Under the pieces are notes generated by a model. The model saw nothing but the letters and a program-made list of their open reading frames with translations, was not told where the DNA came from and did no database searches. Both the position numbers and the translations under genes were made by a program. Positions 61,316 through 64,000 of a stretch of 64,000 nucleotides of DNA are shown here, in pieces. This stretch comes from Acinetobacter gyllenbergii CIP 110306 = MTCC 11365 (lineage in GTDB: Bacteria > Pseudomonadota > Gammaproteobacteria > Pseudomonadales > Moraxellaceae): contig NZ_ATGG01000061.1 in the NCBI RefSeq assembly GCF_000413855.1, forward strand, positions 118,192 to 182,191, in the 5' to 3' direction. Each line of letters starts with the position of its first letter. The first letter of the stretch is position 1.

Positions 61316-62200
61316 TTAACTTAGATTAAAACCTAATTCAGCACGCCATTTATTCAAAAGTGCGGTAGTATCGTCATCATTCGGATGAAATTTCGGTCTT
61401 AAAAAATCTAATAAGGTCGGGATTTGACGAGTCATAAAACCTTTATAACCATACATAAATTTAATCATGTATTTGGTATCACGCCATGTCAGCTTGCCAT
61501 CTGTTTGTAGCAGTTTGGCCGTGAAATAAGACTGAGTAATAAAAATGAGCCCCATTGCAATGACTAAAGCCAATGAGCGCATAAAATACGCTTTAGGACC
61601 TTGACCATACATGGCTTGATAGACATCAAAGGCAACCGCTTTATGCTCATTTTCTTCTACCGCATGCCACATCCATAAATGGTACATGGTCTGATCCATA
61701 AACATGGCTTGGATATCGGGATTACTTAATAACTCTTCAGCGATAGTTGAAGTGAAGTGCTCCAACGCACAAGTTCCTGTTAAACCAATCATTTCTTTGG
61801 TAAAACCAAAAGGCTTTAAAAATTTTGCAGTTATTCCAATAGTACGATTGATTAAACGACCTGTTTGACCTTCCATTTCGCGAACAGCATAACCATAGGC
61901 CTCTGCAGAAGCATTAAATGCTAGATGCTCTTTTGAATGCATGGCTTCTTGACCAATAAAGGCGCTGATTTCTTTCTGAAGTCGCTCATCTGCGAGTTTA
62001 GGATCATTCCGCACTGCACGGGTACTGTTCACAAAGAATTGCTCACCTTCTGGGAACAATGCTGAAAGCGCAGTCATAAAATGAGTTAAAGCAGCATCAC
62101 CATTGGCCCAATAACGTGGCACCTCACCAAATTCAAAATCCATTCGGCGTACAGGGAAACTGGCACCAGCTCTGTTTGAAATATTGACTTTAGCATTCAT
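61316..62200 (-). CDS. Metal-dependent hydrolase family protein (PF10118), copy 1
   Basis: The 294-residue protein has ferritin-like helical segments with metal-binding-type motifs FIGQEAMHSKEH, TCALEHFTSTIAEEL and WHAVEENEHKAVAFDVY, giving E-x-x-H pairs as in di-iron proteins. One or two membrane segments lie near residues 205-225. The family is annotated as a metal-dependent hydrolase without a proven substrate. The first 20 residues are identical to the neighbouring paralogue, so the pair arose by tandem duplication. Confidence 0.8.
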   Translation of the reverse strand: MNAKVNISNRAGASFPVRRMDFEFGEVPRYWANGDAALTHFMTALSALFPEGEQFFVNSTRAVRNDPKLADERLQKEISAFIGQEAMHSKEHLAFNASAEAYGYAVREMEGQTGRLINRTIGITAKFLKPFGFTKEMIGLTGTCALEHFTSTIAEELLSNPDIQAMFMDQTMYHLWMWHAVEENEHKAVAFDVYQAMYGQGPKAYFMRSLALVIAMGLIFITQSYFTAKLLQTDGKLTWRDTKYMIKFMYGYKGFMTRQIPTLLDFLRPKFHPNDDDTTALLNKWRAELGFNLS

Positions 62201-62363
62201 ACCCTTTTCTCCTATCCGTGAATATTCTTGATAAATGATGCTTGATAGTTCTTTTATACGCCCTTTTCAGTGCATCGAATAAGTGCAGATAAGGTCAGAA
62301 AAGCATCATCTTAGGACATGTCATCACCTTGAAAATTATGTATGAAATAATTGAATAAAAAAC

Positions 62364-62390
62364 AAAAAGGGCAATTTTGATTGCCCTTTT
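62364..62390 (-). terminator. Terminator after the second PF10118 gene
   Basis: AAAAGGGCAAT and ATTGCCCTTTT form the stem, followed by T-rich sequence on the minus strand. It separates the two paralogues, so each has its own transcript end. Confidence 0.85.
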
Positions 62391-62415
62391 AAATCGATTT
62401 ATTTAAAGCTAAAAA

Positions 62416-63297
62416 TTAGAAACCCAGTTTCGCTTTCCAGTCTTTTAACAACTGTACCGTGTCCAGATCATTAGGATGGAATCCTGGTTTAAAGTAAGCC
62501 AGCATCTCCCCTGCCATACCCGTAATAATGCCTTTTGAAGGACTATAGCCATATTTGTAAATCATCGCCAATTCTTTAAAGTTCAGCTTCTTGTCCTGTT
62601 GCAGTAAACGTAAAGTAAAATAGGACTGAAGAATAAAAATCAAGGCCATGGCAAATACCAGCGCCGAGGTACGCAAGCTATAGGCTTTTAATCCCTTACC
62701 AAATACTGCCTCATAGACATCATAAGCAACCGCTTTATGTTCATTTTCTTCTACTGCATGCCAGAACCACATATAAGACATGGTATCGTCGGTCATTAAG
62801 TCCTGAATATGCGGATTACGTAATAATTCAGAAGCAATGGTCGCCGTAAAATGTTCTAAGGCCGTTGTTGCGGTGAGATTGACCATTTCGCGGGTCATAC
62901 CAAAAGGTTTAACCACTTTAGAAAAGTTATTTAATGCAAATTGAATATAACGACCAGTAATTTGCTCTAAAGTTCTTACATCATGTCCATATTTCTGTGC
63001 AGAGGCATTAAAGTTAACATGCTCCTGAGTATGCATGGCTTCTTGGCCAATAAAGGCACTGATTTCTTTTTGCAGCTCTTCGTTGTCTTTAATTGCGGGG
63101 TAATAACGAACTGCACGTACCGCATCAATAAATAATTTTTCACCATCTGGGAACAGTGCAGATAAACCTGTCATGAAATGAGTTAAACCTGCCGAACCGT
63201 TCATCCAGTATTCCGGGACTTGATCAAAATCAAAGTTCATACGACGGACTGGGAAGCTTGCACCCGCACGATTTGAAATATTTACTTTAGCATTCAT
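62416..63297 (-). CDS. Metal-dependent hydrolase family protein (PF10118), copy 2
   Basis: The 293-residue paralogue of copy 1 has the same motif set: FIGQEAMHTQEH, TTALEHFTATIASEL and WHAVEENEHKAVAYDVY, with a membrane segment near residues 208-226. It starts MNAKVNISNRAGASFPVRRM exactly as copy 1, then diverges moderately. It has its own terminator and an upstream gap of about 200 bases to tuf, so it is likely transcribed independently. Confidence 0.8.
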   Translation of the reverse strand: MNAKVNISNRAGASFPVRRMNFDFDQVPEYWMNGSAGLTHFMTGLSALFPDGEKLFIDAVRAVRYYPAIKDNEELQKEISAFIGQEAMHTQEHVNFNASAQKYGHDVRTLEQITGRYIQFALNNFSKVVKPFGMTREMVNLTATTALEHFTATIASELLRNPHIQDLMTDDTMSYMWFWHAVEENEHKAVAYDVYEAVFGKGLKAYSLRTSALVFAMALIFILQSYFTLRLLQQDKKLNFKELAMIYKYGYSPSKGIITGMAGEMLAYFKPGFHPNDLDTVQLLKDWKAKLGF

Positions 63298-63452
63298 GCT
63301 GCCAACTCCTTTTCAGTGAAACCTTCCACTGAGCACTTTTGTCTGTTTCTTGCGTTTTATATTACGTTGTTATGCAAATCAATTAAGTGCAGTTTGGGAC
63401 AGCAAACTATCAGTTAAGGACACTCTTACAAAAGGATTGTCTAACAATAAAC

Positions 63453-63482
63453 AAAAAAAACACCCCAGAGGGGTGTTTTTTT
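63453..63482 (-). terminator. tuf terminator
   Basis: ACACCCC and GGGGTGT form a 7-base perfect stem with an AGA loop, with eight A before and seven T after. It follows the tuf stop by 14 bases on the minus strand. Confidence 0.9.
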
Positions 63483-63496
63483 ATCACTCTAAGCGA

Positions 63497-64000
63497 TTAT
63501 GCAGTTACTTTAGCAACAACACCAGCGCCTACAGTACGACCACCTTCACGGATCGCAAAACGTAGACCTGGGTCCATTGCGATCGGGTGGATTAACTCTA
63601 CTGACATCTCAACGTTGTCACCAGGCATTACCATTTCTACGCCATCTTGTAATTTGATCGCGCCAGTTACGTCAGTTGTACGGAAGTAGAACTGTGGACG
63701 GTAACCGTTAAGGAATGGTGTATGACGACCACCTTCTTCTTTAGAAAGTACGTATACTTCTGCGTCGAATTTAGTGTGCGGCTTGATTGTACCTGGTTTA
63801 GCAAGTACTTGACCACGTTGTACGTCTTCACGCTTAGTACCACGAAGAAGAACACCACAGTTCTCGCCTGCACGACCTTCGTCAAGCAATTTACGGAACA
63901 TTTCTACGCCAGTTACAGTTGTCTTAACCGTATCTTTGATACCTACGATTTCAACTTCTTCACCAACTTTTACGATACCAGCTTCTACACGACCAGTTAC
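63497..64000 (-). CDS. tuf: Elongation factor Tu, C-terminal part (cut by window edge)
   Basis: The frame enters from the right edge without a start and ends at 63497, giving 167 residues: VTGRVEAGIVKVGEEVEI (domain 2), GENCGVLLRGTKREDVQRGQ, then domain 3 with FRTTDVTGAIKL and PGLRFAIREGGRTVGAGVV. EF-Tu brings aminoacyl-tRNA to the ribosome. The GTPase domain lies outside the window. Genomes of this group often carry two tuf copies; which one this is cannot be told. Confidence 0.97.
   Translation of the reverse strand, partial: VTGRVEAGIVKVGEEVEIVGIKDTVKTTVTGVEMFRKLLDEGRAGENCGVLLRGTKREDVQRGQVLAKPGTIKPHTKFDAEVYVLSKEEGGRHTPFLNGYRPQFYFRTTDVTGAIKLQDGVEMVMPGDNVEMSVELIHPIAMDPGLRFAIREGGRTVGAGVVAKVTA

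Overview
The window is a chromosomal segment of an Acinetobacter species (Moraxellaceae). This is inferred from the gene order dut-algC-argB, minCDE, pilT-pilU and fur/bamE, from the CpaA/CpaB secreted-protease pair, from an ABZJ_00895-type membrane protein, from two PF10118 proteins, and from the moderately AT-rich composition with very AT-rich intergenic DNA. Most of it is core genome. The accessory parts are about 1-6.1 kb, 23.7-25.5 kb and 31.4-33.9 kb.

Layout. 1-6.1 kb: a lipocalin cut by the window edge, the type II secretion substrate CpaA with its chaperone CpaB, then the ruin of a genomic island next to ssrA (tmRNA). The ruin holds a truncated P4-type integrase fused by deletion to the 3' half of arsH, an expanded CGATA microsatellite inside that arsH remnant, a small lipoprotein gene with a frameshift near its start, and a degenerate copy of the ssrA 3' end. 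6.1-19.2 kb: tmRNA, a lipoprotein gamma-glutamyltransferase, an EmrAB-type efflux pair, and an anthranilate catabolism locus (AraC-type regulator, aromatic-acid MFS transporter, antABC), followed by a methyltransferase and a thioesterase. 19.2-26.4 kb: hemB with a structured leader, thiO, a YfcH-type epimerase, a membrane protein, an unassigned structured RNA candidate with its own terminator, a GNAT, a secreted WG-repeat protein and a crotonase. 26.5-34 kb: sbcDC and a small accessory patch with a duplicated HAD-hydrolase tail.

34-48.3 kb: yggS, pilT-pilU (twitching ATPases), fur, bamE, rnfH with an SNF-like membrane protein, a bacteriohemerythrin, a class II amidotransferase, an OlsB-like acyltransferase, argB, algC, dut, a Rep/UvrD helicase and a YiaD-like OmpA lipoprotein. 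48.6-64 kb: a PlsC-type acyltransferase, a voltage-sensor-like membrane protein, minCDE, a PA4642-family protein, ftsK, trxB, a methyltransferase with a regulatory domain, aat and bpt (N-degron aminoacyl transferases), rimI, two tandem PF10118 ferritin-like paralogues, and the 3' part of tuf.

Genes that work together: antA, antB and antC form one dioxygenase system turning anthranilate into catechol, with a neighbouring uptake carrier. cpaB escorts cpaA for type II secretion. minC, minD and minE place the septum and ftsK translocates DNA at it. sbcC and sbcD form one nuclease. aat and bpt together mark proteins for ClpS/ClpAP. No tRNA, rRNA, CRISPR array or intact insertion sequence was recognised.
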